From Spiribacter sp. 1M189 (lineage in GTDB: Bacteria; Pseudomonadota; Gammaproteobacteria; Nitrococcales; Nitrococcaceae), in NCBI RefSeq assembly GCF_040838345.1, contig NZ_JBAKFF010000001.1:1836001-1900000 (forward strand): a stretch of 64,000 nt of DNA. Direction: 5' to 3'. The first letter of the stretch is position 1, and the number at the start of each line of letters is the position of its first letter. Positions 1 to 8,131 of the stretch are shown here, piece after piece. Below the pieces are notes generated by a model. It was given only the letters and a program-made list of their open reading frames with translations, did not search any database and was not told the DNA's origin. A program made the position numbers and the translations under genes.

Positions 1-321
1 CGTGGAATCACCGGTGAGGCAACCATTGATTTCATGAATCAGTTCAAGGTTGATTATGCGGTGATGGGAATCTCCGGCATCGAGGCGGATGGAACGCTGC
101 TGGATTTCGACTACCGCGAGGTGCGGGTGCTCCAGGTGATCATGGGCAACGCCCGCTCCATCCTGCTCGGCGCCGACCACAGCAAGTTCGGGCGCAACGC
201 GTTGGTCCGGGTGGGTGATCTCAGCCGCATTACCGAGCTCTACACCGATGCCGAGCCACCCGCCTCCATCCGTCGGATCCTGTCCGAGAACGGCGGCCGG
301 CTGGTTGTGACCGATCCCTGA
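1..321 (+). CDS. glpR: GlpR-type DeoR-family repressor, C-terminal part (5' end outside window)
   Basis: The reading frame is open from base 1 to the TGA at 319-321, giving about 106 residues of a DeoR-family effector-binding domain. It contains GISGIEADG near the start and ILLGADHSKFGR further on, both typical of GlpR, which senses glycerol-3-phosphate. The N-terminal helix-turn-helix lies upstream of the window. The gene sits directly before glpD and the glycerol transporter, and a GlpR-type operator lies in the gap, so local repression of this operon is likely. The family is clear; the ligand is inferred from context. Confidence 0.85.
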   Translation, partial: RGITGEATIDFMNQFKVDYAVMGISGIEADGTLLDFDYREVRVLQVIMGNARSILLGADHSKFGRNALVRVGDLSRITELYTDAEPPASIRRILSENGGRLVVTDP

Positions 322-340
322 AAGACGCGTAAATGTTCGC

Positions 341-382
341 TTGACTCCCCAAATCGGGCTGGTATGTTTGAAATCGAACATT
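341..382 (+). promoter_or_regulatory. glpD promoter overlapped by a GlpR operator
   Basis: A sigma-70 promoter is visible: TTGACT at 341-346, a 16-base spacer, and TATGTT at 363-368. The 20 bases at 363-382 match the E. coli GlpR operator consensus (WATKTTCGWTWWCGAAMATW) at all but about two positions and cover the -10 box. An extra half-site AATGTTCG at 332-339 is the exact reverse complement of CGAACATT at 375-382. Repressor bound here would block RNA polymerase. A GGAGGAG ribosome binding site follows at 417-423. Confidence 0.75.
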
Positions 383-431
383 ACGAAGCGGCAATATAGC
401 CGCCGTCATTCGAAACGGAGGAGAGGCACTC

Positions 432-1970
432 GTGTCTTCCGAGGGTCAGCAGACGGACTTCTACGATGTCGTCGTCGTCGGTGGCGGCATTAACGGTGCG
501 GGCATCGCCCGCGACGCGGCGGGCCGCGGTCTCCGGGTCCTGCTCGTCGAGCAGGGCGACCTCGCCAACTACACCTCCTCCGCCAGTACCAAGCTGGTGC
601 ACGGCGGACTTCGCTACCTCGAGTACTACGAATTCCGGCTCGTTCAGAAAGCACTGAAAGAGCGCGAAGTGCTCATGGGTATCGCCCCTCATATCATCTG
701 GCCGCTTCGTTTCGTCATGCCGCATGTCAAGGAGCTGCGGCCGGCCTGGATGATCCGCATGGGCCTGTTCCTCTACGACCACCTCGGCGGCCGCAAGAAG
801 TTGCCGGGGTCGAAGGGCATCAACCTGCAGACACACTTTGCCGGCGCGCCCCTCAAGGACAGCCTCCGCAAGGGCTTCATCTACTCCGACTGCTGGGTTC
901 AGGATTCGCGCCTGGTGGTGCTCAACTGCATGGACGTCGAAGCGCGTGACGGCAAGGTGCTTCCACGCACCCGCTGCACGGGGGCCGAGCGCAGCGGTGA
1001 CGAATGGCGCGTGCAACTCACCGACACGATCAGCGGTGAAGTGCACGATGTTCGTTCTCGTTCGATTGTGAACGCCGCGGGCCCCTGGGTCGCCAAATTC
1101 CTTGGCAACGCCATGCACCAGGAGGATGAGAAGGCCGAGAAGGACGTCCATCTGGTCAAGGGCAGCCACATCGTCGTGCCGAAGATGTTCGACCATGAGG
1201 ACTCCTACCTCTTCCAGAACGACGACGGTCGGGTGATCTTCGCCATCCCCTACGAGCAGCATTTCACGCTCATCGGTACCACCGACGTGGCCTATGAAGG
1301 CAACCCGGCGGAGGCGACGGCCAGCGACGACGAGATTCAGTATCTATGCGATGCCGTGAATCGCTACTTCAAGCATGGCATCGCCCCGAAGGACGTGGTC
1401 TGGACATACTCCGGCGTCCGCGCCCTTTATGACGAGTCGGAAGAGGAAGACGTATCGGCCGTGAGCCGTGACTACAGCCTCGAGCTCGACGACAAGGCCG
1501 CCCCGCTCCTCTCGGTATTCGGGGGCAAGATCACCACCTACCGCACGCTGGCGCGTCAGGCGGTCGACCGCATTGCGCCCTTGCTGAATGCCAGCATCAC
1601 CGACTGGACGGGTCGTTCGGCGCTGCCGGGCGGCGACATTCCCGATGGTGACTTCGACGCCTATCTCGCCGCGCTGCGCAAGTCTCGGCCCTGGCTGCCC
1701 GAGGATATGGCGTGGCGCCTCGCCCGCAACTACGGCACCTGCGTTGAGGAAATGCTGGGCGATGCGGCTTCGCTGGAAGATCTCGGTGAGCATTTCGGCG
1801 CCGATCTCTACGAAGCCGAGCTGCGCTACCTGGCCGAGCGGGAGTGGGCAATGACCTGCGAGGACGCCATCTGGCGTCGCACCAAGCTCGGGTTGATGCT
1901 TGATGCCTCGCAGCAGGAGCGGGTGGACGCCTGGTTCACCGGCCAGAACAAGAAGAGGGCAACTGCGTAA
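432..1970 (+). CDS. glpD: Aerobic glycerol-3-phosphate dehydrogenase (FAD)
   Basis: A 512-residue membrane-associated flavoprotein that oxidises glycerol-3-phosphate to dihydroxyacetone phosphate and passes electrons to quinone. The FAD-binding glycine motif GGGINGAGIARDAAGRG lies at residues 17-33, and STKLVHGGLRYLE follows, as is standard for the GlpD/GlpA family. The start is GTG at 432, eight bases after a GGAGGAG site. It is first in the operon, and its stop codon overlaps the ATG of glpS by one base. Length is normal for the family. Confidence 0.95.
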   Translation: MSSEGQQTDFYDVVVVGGGINGAGIARDAAGRGLRVLLVEQGDLANYTSSASTKLVHGGLRYLEYYEFRLVQKALKEREVLMGIAPHIIWPLRFVMPHVKELRPAWMIRMGLFLYDHLGGRKKLPGSKGINLQTHFAGAPLKDSLRKGFIYSDCWVQDSRLVVLNCMDVEARDGKVLPRTRCTGAERSGDEWRVQLTDTISGEVHDVRSRSIVNAAGPWVAKFLGNAMHQEDEKAEKDVHLVKGSHIVVPKMFDHEDSYLFQNDDGRVIFAIPYEQHFTLIGTTDVAYEGNPAEATASDDEIQYLCDAVNRYFKHGIAPKDVVWTYSGVRALYDESEEEDVSAVSRDYSLELDDKAAPLLSVFGGKITTYRTLARQAVDRIAPLLNASITDWTGRSALPGGDIPDGDFDAYLAALRKSRPWLPEDMAWRLARNYGTCVEEMLGDAASLEDLGEHFGADLYEAELRYLAEREWAMTCEDAIWRRTKLGLMLDASQQERVDAWFTGQNKKRATA

Positions 1971-3043
1971 TGAGTCTGATCCTTGAGGGGGTCGACCGCA
2001 CCGTCGGTGGTGAGGTTTACCTGAAAGATATCAACCTCACCTTCGAGCGCGGTGAGTTCAATGTGCTGCTGGGCCTGACCGAGGCCGGCAAGACCACCAT
2101 GATGCGGATCATGGCGGGCCTGGAGCCGCCGAACCGCGGCCGTGTGGTCGAGGATGGTCAGGATGTGACCCGCGTCCCGGTCCGTAAGCGGTCGGTGGGC
2201 ATGGTCTACCAGCAGTTCATCAACTACCCGTCGCTGAGCGTCTACGACAACATTGCTTCGCCGCTCAAGCTGGCGGGGATCTCCAAGTCGGAGATCGATC
2301 GCCTGGTGCGCACCGAAGCCGAGCGTCTGGGCATTGACCACCTGATCGATCGCCTGCCGTCGGAACTCTCCGGGGGGCAGCAGCAGCGTTGTGCCATGGC
2401 CCGGGCGCTGGTCCGCGACGCCAAGCTGGTGCTGCTGGACGAGCCCCTGGTCAACCTGGACTACAAGCTGCGTGAAGGGCTGCGCTCGGAGCTCCGCTCC
2501 TTGTTCGCCGATCGCGACACGGTGGTGGTCTATGCCACCACCGAGCCCGAAGAGGCCCTCGTGCTGGGCGGCAAGACGACGGTATTGCACGAAGGCCGTG
2601 TCATCCAGAACGGCGTGACGGCCCAGTGCTATCGCCACCCGGCCAGTACCACGGTGACCCAGGTGTTTGCCGACCCGCCCATGAATCTCATGCCGGTGAC
2701 GGTGGGTGACGGCCAGGTCAAGGCTGAAGGGTTGCTGAGCGCGCCGCTGCCGGCGCACATGAAGGACCTGGCCCCTGGGCATTACACACTCGGCGTCCGA
2801 CCGCATCACCTGTTCGTGAATGCCGGGGAGGGGCGTGTTGGCCTTCATGGCACCGTCGAGGTCGCCGAAATCGCCGGTTCCGTGACGTACGTGCACCTCG
2901 AAGTGAATGGCCGGGACTGGGTGATCGAGGAGCGTGGCGTCCATCAGGTGCACCCCGGCGAGCGCTTCGAGCTCTTCATGGATTTGAACCGGGCATACGC
3001 CTTCGACAGCGCGGACCAGCTGGCGGCCGCGCCGGATAGTTAA
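1970..3043 (+). CDS. glpS: Glycerol ABC transporter ATP-binding protein GlpS
   Basis: A 357-residue nucleotide-binding subunit of the MalK/UgpC type with a C-terminal TOBE-like region. Walker A is GLTEAGKTT (35-43), the signature is the canonical LSGGQ (about 133-137) and Walker B is LVLLDEP (about 154-160). The H-loop is unusual: where relatives read THDQxEA, this protein reads ATTEPEEAL (about 188-196), so the switch histidine is missing. It pairs with GlpT, which has the opposite defect. The start overlaps the glpD stop (TAATG), implying translational coupling. Confidence 0.9.
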   Translation: MSLILEGVDRTVGGEVYLKDINLTFERGEFNVLLGLTEAGKTTMMRIMAGLEPPNRGRVVEDGQDVTRVPVRKRSVGMVYQQFINYPSLSVYDNIASPLKLAGISKSEIDRLVRTEAERLGIDHLIDRLPSELSGGQQQRCAMARALVRDAKLVLLDEPLVNLDYKLREGLRSELRSLFADRDTVVVYATTEPEEALVLGGKTTVLHEGRVIQNGVTAQCYRHPASTTVTQVFADPPMNLMPVTVGDGQVKAEGLLSAPLPAHMKDLAPGHYTLGVRPHHLFVNAGEGRVGLHGTVEVAEIAGSVTYVHLEVNGRDWVIEERGVHQVHPGERFELFMDLNRAYAFDSADQLAAAPDS

Positions 3044-3056
3044 TGCGGATGACAAA

Positions 3057-4127
3057 ATGGCGCGAATAGAACTCAACAATCTGGCGCATCAGTACGCCCC
3101 CGGCGGCGACTACGCCTTGCAGCCCATGCAGCATGTCTGGGAGGACGGGGGCGCCTATGCACTCCTGGGACCGTCGGGCTGCGGCAAGACCACGCTGCTG
3201 AACATCATCTCGGGGCTGGTGCAGCCTTCGGAGGGACGGGTGATGTTTGGTGATCTTGATGTCACCACACTGGCCCCCGAGCAGCGCAACATCGGGCAGG
3301 TTTTCCAGTTCCCGGTCATCTACGACACCATGAGCGTGTTCGACAATCTCGCCTTCCCGCTGCGTAACCGCAAGCATGGTGAGGACTATGTCGAGCGTCG
3401 GGTGAAGCACATCGCGGGCATGCTCGGCCTTGAAGACGTCCTCAAGCGGCGTGCCAACAACCTCACCGCCGATGCCAAACAGAAGATCTCGCTGGGCCGC
3501 GGGCTGGTCCGCGAGGACGTGGCGGCGGTGCTGTTCGATGAACCGCTCACGGTGATCGATCCGCATCTGAAATGGCAGCTGCGGCGCAAGCTTCGTGAGG
3601 TGCATGAGCAGCTCAACCTCACGCTGGTCTATGTCACGCATGACCAGACCGAGGCGCTGACATTCGCTGACAAGGTGGTGGTCATGCTGGCTGGCCAGGT
3701 TCTCCAGGTCGGTACGCCCCAGGCACTGTTCGAGCGGCCGGAACACACCTTCGTGGGCTACTTCATCGGCAGCCCCGGCATGAACTTCTTCGACTGCCAG
3801 GTCGACGGCAGCCATGCCGTCGTAGACGGCGAGCATATCCCGGTGGATCCCACCATGGCGGAGGCCGCGCGCAACGCGGGTGGTCTGCTGCAGCTCGGTA
3901 TCCGTCCGGGGTTGATCCGGCCGGCCGGAGCGGATGAGTCGGCGCTCACCGTCAAGGTGGACAAGGTTGAGGATCTGGGCGACTACGAACTGGTGACCGG
4001 CCACCTCGGCCAGCATCAGGTTCATGTGCGCCTGGAGGAGTCCGAGAAGATTGGCAGTGACGGTCTGCGGGTGGTTTTCCCCACCGAGAACGCACTGCTG
4101 TACGCCGACGACAAGCTGGTCGGCTAG
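3057..4127 (+). CDS. glpT: Glycerol ABC transporter ATP-binding protein GlpT
   Basis: The second, 356-residue ATPase of the transporter. Walker A GPSGCGKTT (38-46), Walker B VLFDEP and an intact H-loop VYVTHDQTEAL (His near residue 195) are present. The ABC signature is degenerate: LTADAKQK near residues 135-142 replaces LSGGQQQR. With GlpS this predicts a heterodimer in which only one of the two composite ATP sites is canonical. It lies 13 bases after glpS. This is not the E. coli GlpT antiporter, which only shares the name. Confidence 0.9.
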   Translation: MARIELNNLAHQYAPGGDYALQPMQHVWEDGGAYALLGPSGCGKTTLLNIISGLVQPSEGRVMFGDLDVTTLAPEQRNIGQVFQFPVIYDTMSVFDNLAFPLRNRKHGEDYVERRVKHIAGMLGLEDVLKRRANNLTADAKQKISLGRGLVREDVAAVLFDEPLTVIDPHLKWQLRRKLREVHEQLNLTLVYVTHDQTEALTFADKVVVMLAGQVLQVGTPQALFERPEHTFVGYFIGSPGMNFFDCQVDGSHAVVDGEHIPVDPTMAEAARNAGGLLQLGIRPGLIRPAGADESALTVKVDKVEDLGDYELVTGHLGQHQVHVRLEESEKIGSDGLRVVFPTENALLYADDKLVG

Positions 4128-4138
4128 GGGGAGAGAAC

Positions 4139-5005
4139 GTGGAAAAGCGCGAATATCAATGGGCGTGGCTGATGGTGCTGCCAGTGGTGCTGGTGGTGGC
4201 CTTCAGCGCCATCATGCCGCTGATGACCGTGGTCAACTACTCGATGCAGGACATCTTCGGTCCTGACTCCCGTTTCTTCGTGGGCACTGAGTGGTTCAAG
4301 GAGGTGCTTCGGGATCCGGCGCTGCATGGCGCGCTGATCCGCCAGATCATCTTCTCCGCCGCGGTGCTCCTCATCCAGATCCCGCTGGGCATCGGTCTTG
4401 CGCTGTGTCTGCCCAAGAAGGGCCCATGGGTGTCCGTCTCGCTGGTGCTTCTGGCGCTGCCGCTGCTGGTGCCGTGGAACGTGGTCGGCACGATCTGGCA
4501 GGTCTTTGCCCGCCCGGATGTAGGGCTCGCCGGCGTATTCCTGAATTCTATCGGCCTGGACTACAACTACACCGGGGACTCGGTGGATGCCTGGGTCACC
4601 GTGCTCGTCATGGACGTCTGGCACTGGACCTCGCTGGTGATCCTGCTCTGCTACGCCGGACTCCAGGCGATTCCCGACGCTTTCTACCAGGCGGCGCGCA
4701 TTGACGGGGCGTCGCGCTGGGCCGTGTTCCGGTACATCGAGCTGCCCAAGCTCAAGGGTGTGCTGCTGATCGCCATTCTCCTGCGCTTCATCTTCAGCTT
4801 CCGGATCTACGCCGAGCCGTTCGTGCTCACCGGCGGTGGTCCGGGCAACGCGACCACATTCCTGAGTCAGCGGCTCACCACCATGGCTGTGGGGCAGTTC
4901 GATCTGGGACCGGCGGCAGCATTCTCGCTGATCTACTTCCTGATCATCCTGCTGTTCAGCTACGTGTTCTATCTGACCATTCTCAATATGGACCGGGAGG
5001 GTTAA
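4139..5005 (+). CDS. glpP: Glycerol ABC transporter permease GlpP
   Basis: A 288-residue inner-membrane permease of the MalF/UgpA type with about six hydrophobic segments. A cytoplasmic coupling (EAA-type) loop near residues 183-203 reads AARIDGASRWAVFRYIELP. The start is GTG at 4139, after GGGGAGAG. It would form the translocation channel with GlpQ and be driven by GlpS/GlpT. The assignment to glycerol rests on the operon order, which matches the Rhizobium glpSTPQUV set. Confidence 0.9.
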   Translation: MEKREYQWAWLMVLPVVLVVAFSAIMPLMTVVNYSMQDIFGPDSRFFVGTEWFKEVLRDPALHGALIRQIIFSAAVLLIQIPLGIGLALCLPKKGPWVSVSLVLLALPLLVPWNVVGTIWQVFARPDVGLAGVFLNSIGLDYNYTGDSVDAWVTVLVMDVWHWTSLVILLCYAGLQAIPDAFYQAARIDGASRWAVFRYIELPKLKGVLLIAILLRFIFSFRIYAEPFVLTGGGPGNATTFLSQRLTTMAVGQFDLGPAAAFSLIYFLIILLFSYVFYLTILNMDREG

Positions 5006-5008
5006 GCC

Positions 5009-5812
5009 GTGGGTTCCAAGCGACGTTACATCTTCCTTGGCCTGTGGCTGGTCTTCCTGATGCTGCCGATCTACTGGCTCATCATGATGTCGCTGAAGAC
5101 CAACCAGGAGATCCTCTCGACGTTCACGCTGTGGCCGAACGATCTGACGGTGGCCAACTACGTGAAGATCTTCACCGATCCCACGTGGTACCCGGGCTAC
5201 ATCAACTCCACGCTCTATGTACTGATGAACGTGGTGATCTCGCTGACGGTGGCACTGCCGGCGGCCTATGCCTTCTCCCGGTACAACTTCCTGGGTGACA
5301 AGCATCTGTTCTTCTGGCTGCTGACCAACATCATGGCGCCGCCGGCGGTGTTCCTGCTGCCGTTCTTCGAGCTCTACCAGAGCGTCGGCCTGTACGACAC
5401 GCACATCGCCGTGGCGCTGGCGCATACGCTGTTCACCGTGCCGCTCGCGGTGTGGATCCTCGAGGGGTTCATGTCCGGCGTGCCGAAGGAGATCGACGAG
5501 ACGGCCTACCTCGACGGGTATTCCTGGCCGCGGTTCTTCATCACGATCTTCCTGCCCCTGATCCGCTCCGGTGTGGGCGTGACGGCGTTCTTCTGCTTCA
5601 TGTTCTCGTGGGTGGAACTGCTCATCGCCCGGACCATCACCTCCACCGAGGCCAAGCCCATTGCCGTCACGATGACGCGGACCGTGGGGGCCTCCGGCCT
5701 TGACTGGGGTCTGCTCGCCACCGCCGGCGTGCTGACGCTGGTGCCGGGGGCGCTGGTGATCTGGTTCGTGCGCAAGCACATCGCCCGCGGGTTCGCGCTG
5801 GGCCGCGTGTGA
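5009..5812 (+). CDS. glpQ: Glycerol ABC transporter permease GlpQ
   Basis: A 267-residue permease of the MalG/UgpE type, partner of GlpP. It has about six membrane segments and an EAA-type loop containing IDETAYLDGYSWPRFF. The start is GTG, three bases after the glpP stop, so the pair is surely co-translated. This is the ABC permease and not the periplasmic glycerophosphodiesterase that carries the same symbol in E. coli. Confidence 0.9.
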   Translation: MGSKRRYIFLGLWLVFLMLPIYWLIMMSLKTNQEILSTFTLWPNDLTVANYVKIFTDPTWYPGYINSTLYVLMNVVISLTVALPAAYAFSRYNFLGDKHLFFWLLTNIMAPPAVFLLPFFELYQSVGLYDTHIAVALAHTLFTVPLAVWILEGFMSGVPKEIDETAYLDGYSWPRFFITIFLPLIRSGVGVTAFFCFMFSWVELLIARTITSTEAKPIAVTMTRTVGASGLDWGLLATAGVLTLVPGALVIWFVRKHIARGFALGRV

Positions 5813-5828
5813 TCGGAGTAAAGACACG

Positions 5829-6125
5829 ATGAATCAAGAAGCTGGATTTAACCTCGCGTGGATGGCCTGGACGCAGCCGGTCGCGATCTTCTTCGCCTCG
5901 ATCGCGGTCATGCTGGTGGTCTTTGGTGTGCTGCAGTTCGTCATCCCGACCTACGAGCGGAAGGGCTTCCTGCCGGTGCCGACCACGCGCGGCGACCGGC
6001 TGTTCATGAGCCTGCTGGGAGCGGCTTATATCCATCTCATCTGGCTGGCGTTTACGGACGCGAGTCTTTTGATTGCCTCAGGCATTTCCATCGTCTATGC
6101 GGTGGTGATGCTGCGTTGGGGCTGA
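5829..6125 (+). CDS. glpU: Small membrane protein of the glycerol transporter operon (DUF2160, GlpU-like)
   Basis: A 98-residue protein with three predicted membrane segments, near residues 14-36, 58-75 and 80-97. It matches the DUF2160 family, which is found almost always between the permease and binding-protein genes of glycerol ABC operons. Its job is unknown; a role as an accessory membrane subunit of the transporter is inference. It is spaced 16 bases after glpQ, with a GGAG ribosome site at 5814-5817. No catalytic motif is visible. Confidence 0.8.
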   Translation: MNQEAGFNLAWMAWTQPVAIFFASIAVMLVVFGVLQFVIPTYERKGFLPVPTTRGDRLFMSLLGAAYIHLIWLAFTDASLLIASGISIVYAVVMLRWG

Positions 6126-6206
6126 CTGGCTTGCGGGTACCTCGGTGCTCGCTTGGCATGAAATGGGCATGGGCCGGATGGGCCGGTTCCGCTGCCCTTT
6201 GGTAAC

Positions 6207-6223
6207 GGGATCAGAATGATCCC
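6207..6223 (+). promoter_or_regulatory. Perfect intercistronic hairpin before glpV
   Basis: GGGATCA, the loop GAA and TGATCCC form a perfect 7-bp stem with a 3-base loop. It ends five bases before the AGGAGGAG ribosome binding site (about 6228-6235) of the solute-binding protein gene. There is no T-run, so it is probably not a terminator. A hairpin here could protect the processed 3' part of the mRNA and raise the yield of the binding protein relative to the permeases; that role is inference. Confidence 0.5.
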
Positions 6224-6241
6224 CTCCAGGAGGAGAAACGC

Positions 6242-7987
6242 ATGAAACAGCATAAAAGCGCCATGCAGCCATGGACTGCGCTCGCTGTAGCCGCTGCGCT
6301 GGGTGTGGGAGGTCTGGGCAGTGTCCAGGCCGCCACTGATGCGCAGATGGCCGTCGCCGAGCAGTATCTCGACGAGTTCCAGCCGTCGACGCTGACCCGT
6401 GAAGAGCAGCTCGAGCAGCTCGAGTGGTTCATCGACGCGGCCGAAGAGTTCCGCGGCATGGATGTCTCGGTGGTCTCCGAGACCATCCCGACCCACGAGT
6501 ACGAGGCCAGTGTGCTGGCCCCGGCCTTCTCCGAGATCACGGGGATCAACCTGACCCACGATCTCATCGGCGAGGGCGACGTCATCGAGGCCCTGCAGAC
6601 CGAGATGCAGTCGGGTGAGAGCATCTACGACGGCTACGTCAACGATGCCGATCTGATCGGTACGCATTATCGCTACGGCCAGGTCATTCCGTTGTCCGAT
6701 TACATGGACGGTGACGGCGCCGACGTGACCTCGCCCTATCTGGATCTGGACGATTTCATCGGCCTCGACGCCGTGACGGCGCCTGACGGCAAGATGTACC
6801 AGCTGCCCGATCAGCAGTTCGCCAACCTCTATTGGTTCCGCTATGACTGGTTCCAGCGCGAGGACCTGCAGAGCCAGTTCGAGGACATCTACGGCTACGA
6901 GCTCGGTGTGCCCACCAACTGGTCGGCCTACGAGGACATCGCCGAGTTCTTCACCGAGCATGTCGGTGAGCTGGACGGCCAGACCGTCTACGGCCACATG
7001 GACTATGGCAAGAAGGACCCGTCCCTCGGCTGGCGTTTCACTGACGCCTGGCTGTCCATGGCGGGTGCCGGTGACACCGGTCTGCCGAACGGTCATCCGG
7101 TCGATGAGTGGGGTATCCGTGTCGAAGACTGCCATCCGGTGGGCTCCGACGTGACCCGTGGCGGTGCCGTGAACGGCCCGGCTGCGGTCTACGCCCTGAC
7201 CAAGTACATCGACTGGCTTGACGCCTACGCCCCGCCGGAGGCTGCCGGCATGACCTTCTCCGAGGCGGGTCCCGTCCCGGCACAGGGTCATATCGCCCAG
7301 CAGATCTTCTGGTACACCGCCTTCACCGCGCCGATGGCCGCTGAGGGGACTCCGGTGGTGAACGCCGATGGCACGCCTAAGTGGCGTATGGCGCCGTCGC
7401 CTCACGGCCCGTACTGGGAAGAGGGCATGAAGGTCGGTTATCAGGACATCGGTTCCTGGACCTTCTTCGAGCATGCGGATCCGGATCGTCGCAAGGCGGC
7501 CTGGCTGTATGCGCAGTTCGTGACCTCCAAGGTCGTGTCGCTGAAGAAGCTCCACGAGGGCCTGACCCCGATCCGCCAGTCCGACATCATGTCCGAGTCG
7601 ATGACCGAGCGGGCGCCGGAGCTGGGTGGTCTCGTCGAGTTCTACCGCAGCCCCGACCGTGCCCTGTGGACGGATACCGGCACCAACGTGCCTGACTATC
7701 CGCGTCTGGCCCAGCTCTGGTGGTCGAACGTCGCGGCAGCCGTCACCGGCGAGGTGACCCCGCAGGCCGCCATGGACAACCTGGCCCAGGAGCAGGACCG
7801 CGTCATGGAGCGCCTCGAGCGTGCCGGTGTGCAGGATCGCTGCGGACCGCGCATGAACGAGGAGCGGAGTGCCGAGTACTGGTTCGACCAGCCCGGCGCA
7901 CCCAAGCCCCCGCTGGATAACGAGAAGCCGCAGGGCAAGACCGTGCCTTACGACGAGCTCGTCGCCGGCTGGCGCGCAAGCATGTAA
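6242..7987 (+). CDS. glpV: Glycerol ABC transporter periplasmic binding protein GlpV
   Basis: A 581-residue extracellular solute-binding protein, long for the class, as is typical of GlpV. The N-terminus has a Sec signal with a hydrophobic core and a likely cut after SVQA (near residue 30). The mature protein is rich in Asp and Glu, fitting a halophile's periplasm. The start is ATG with AGGAGGAG about seven bases upstream. It is last in the operon and is followed by a strong terminator. Substrate assignment is from family and context. Confidence 0.9.
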   Translation: MKQHKSAMQPWTALAVAAALGVGGLGSVQAATDAQMAVAEQYLDEFQPSTLTREEQLEQLEWFIDAAEEFRGMDVSVVSETIPTHEYEASVLAPAFSEITGINLTHDLIGEGDVIEALQTEMQSGESIYDGYVNDADLIGTHYRYGQVIPLSDYMDGDGADVTSPYLDLDDFIGLDAVTAPDGKMYQLPDQQFANLYWFRYDWFQREDLQSQFEDIYGYELGVPTNWSAYEDIAEFFTEHVGELDGQTVYGHMDYGKKDPSLGWRFTDAWLSMAGAGDTGLPNGHPVDEWGIRVEDCHPVGSDVTRGGAVNGPAAVYALTKYIDWLDAYAPPEAAGMTFSEAGPVPAQGHIAQQIFWYTAFTAPMAAEGTPVVNADGTPKWRMAPSPHGPYWEEGMKVGYQDIGSWTFFEHADPDRRKAAWLYAQFVTSKVVSLKKLHEGLTPIRQSDIMSESMTERAPELGGLVEFYRSPDRALWTDTGTNVPDYPRLAQLWWSNVAAAVTGEVTPQAAMDNLAQEQDRVMERLERAGVQDRCGPRMNEERSAEYWFDQPGAPKPPLDNEKPQGKTVPYDELVAGWRASM

Positions 7988-8017
7988 TCCGGACTTATCT
8001 CCTCATCCGGAACTTTT

Positions 8018-8044
8018 AGGGGGCCCTCGGGCCCCCTTTTTCTT
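8018..8044 (+). terminator. Rho-independent terminator after glpV
   Basis: The stem GGGGGCC (8019-8025) pairs with GGCCCCC (8030-8036) around a short loop, followed at once by TTTTTCTTT. This is the only textbook intrinsic terminator in the window and closes the glycerol operon. Confidence 0.9.
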
Positions 8045-8067
8045 TCCCGCCCTTCAGGACAGACGGT

Positions 8068-8098
8068 TTGACCGACCCCCCGTGGGGAGGGGTATGGT
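8068..8098 (+). promoter_or_regulatory. copA promoter with G/C-tract metal operator in a 19-base spacer
   Basis: TTGACC at 8068-8073 and TATGGT at 8093-8098 are separated by 19 bases, longer than the optimal 17. The spacer contains a pseudo-palindrome, ACCCC (8075-8079) and GGGGT (8089-8093). C/G tracts of this kind are the usual CsoR operator style, while a 19-base spacer is typical of MerR/CueR-activated promoters. A CsoR/RcnR-family gene overlaps the end of copA, so repression by it is the simpler reading. Confidence 0.6.
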
Positions 8099-8131
8099 GA
8101 TTCCATTGCCAACGGCAGGGAATCGATTGCC

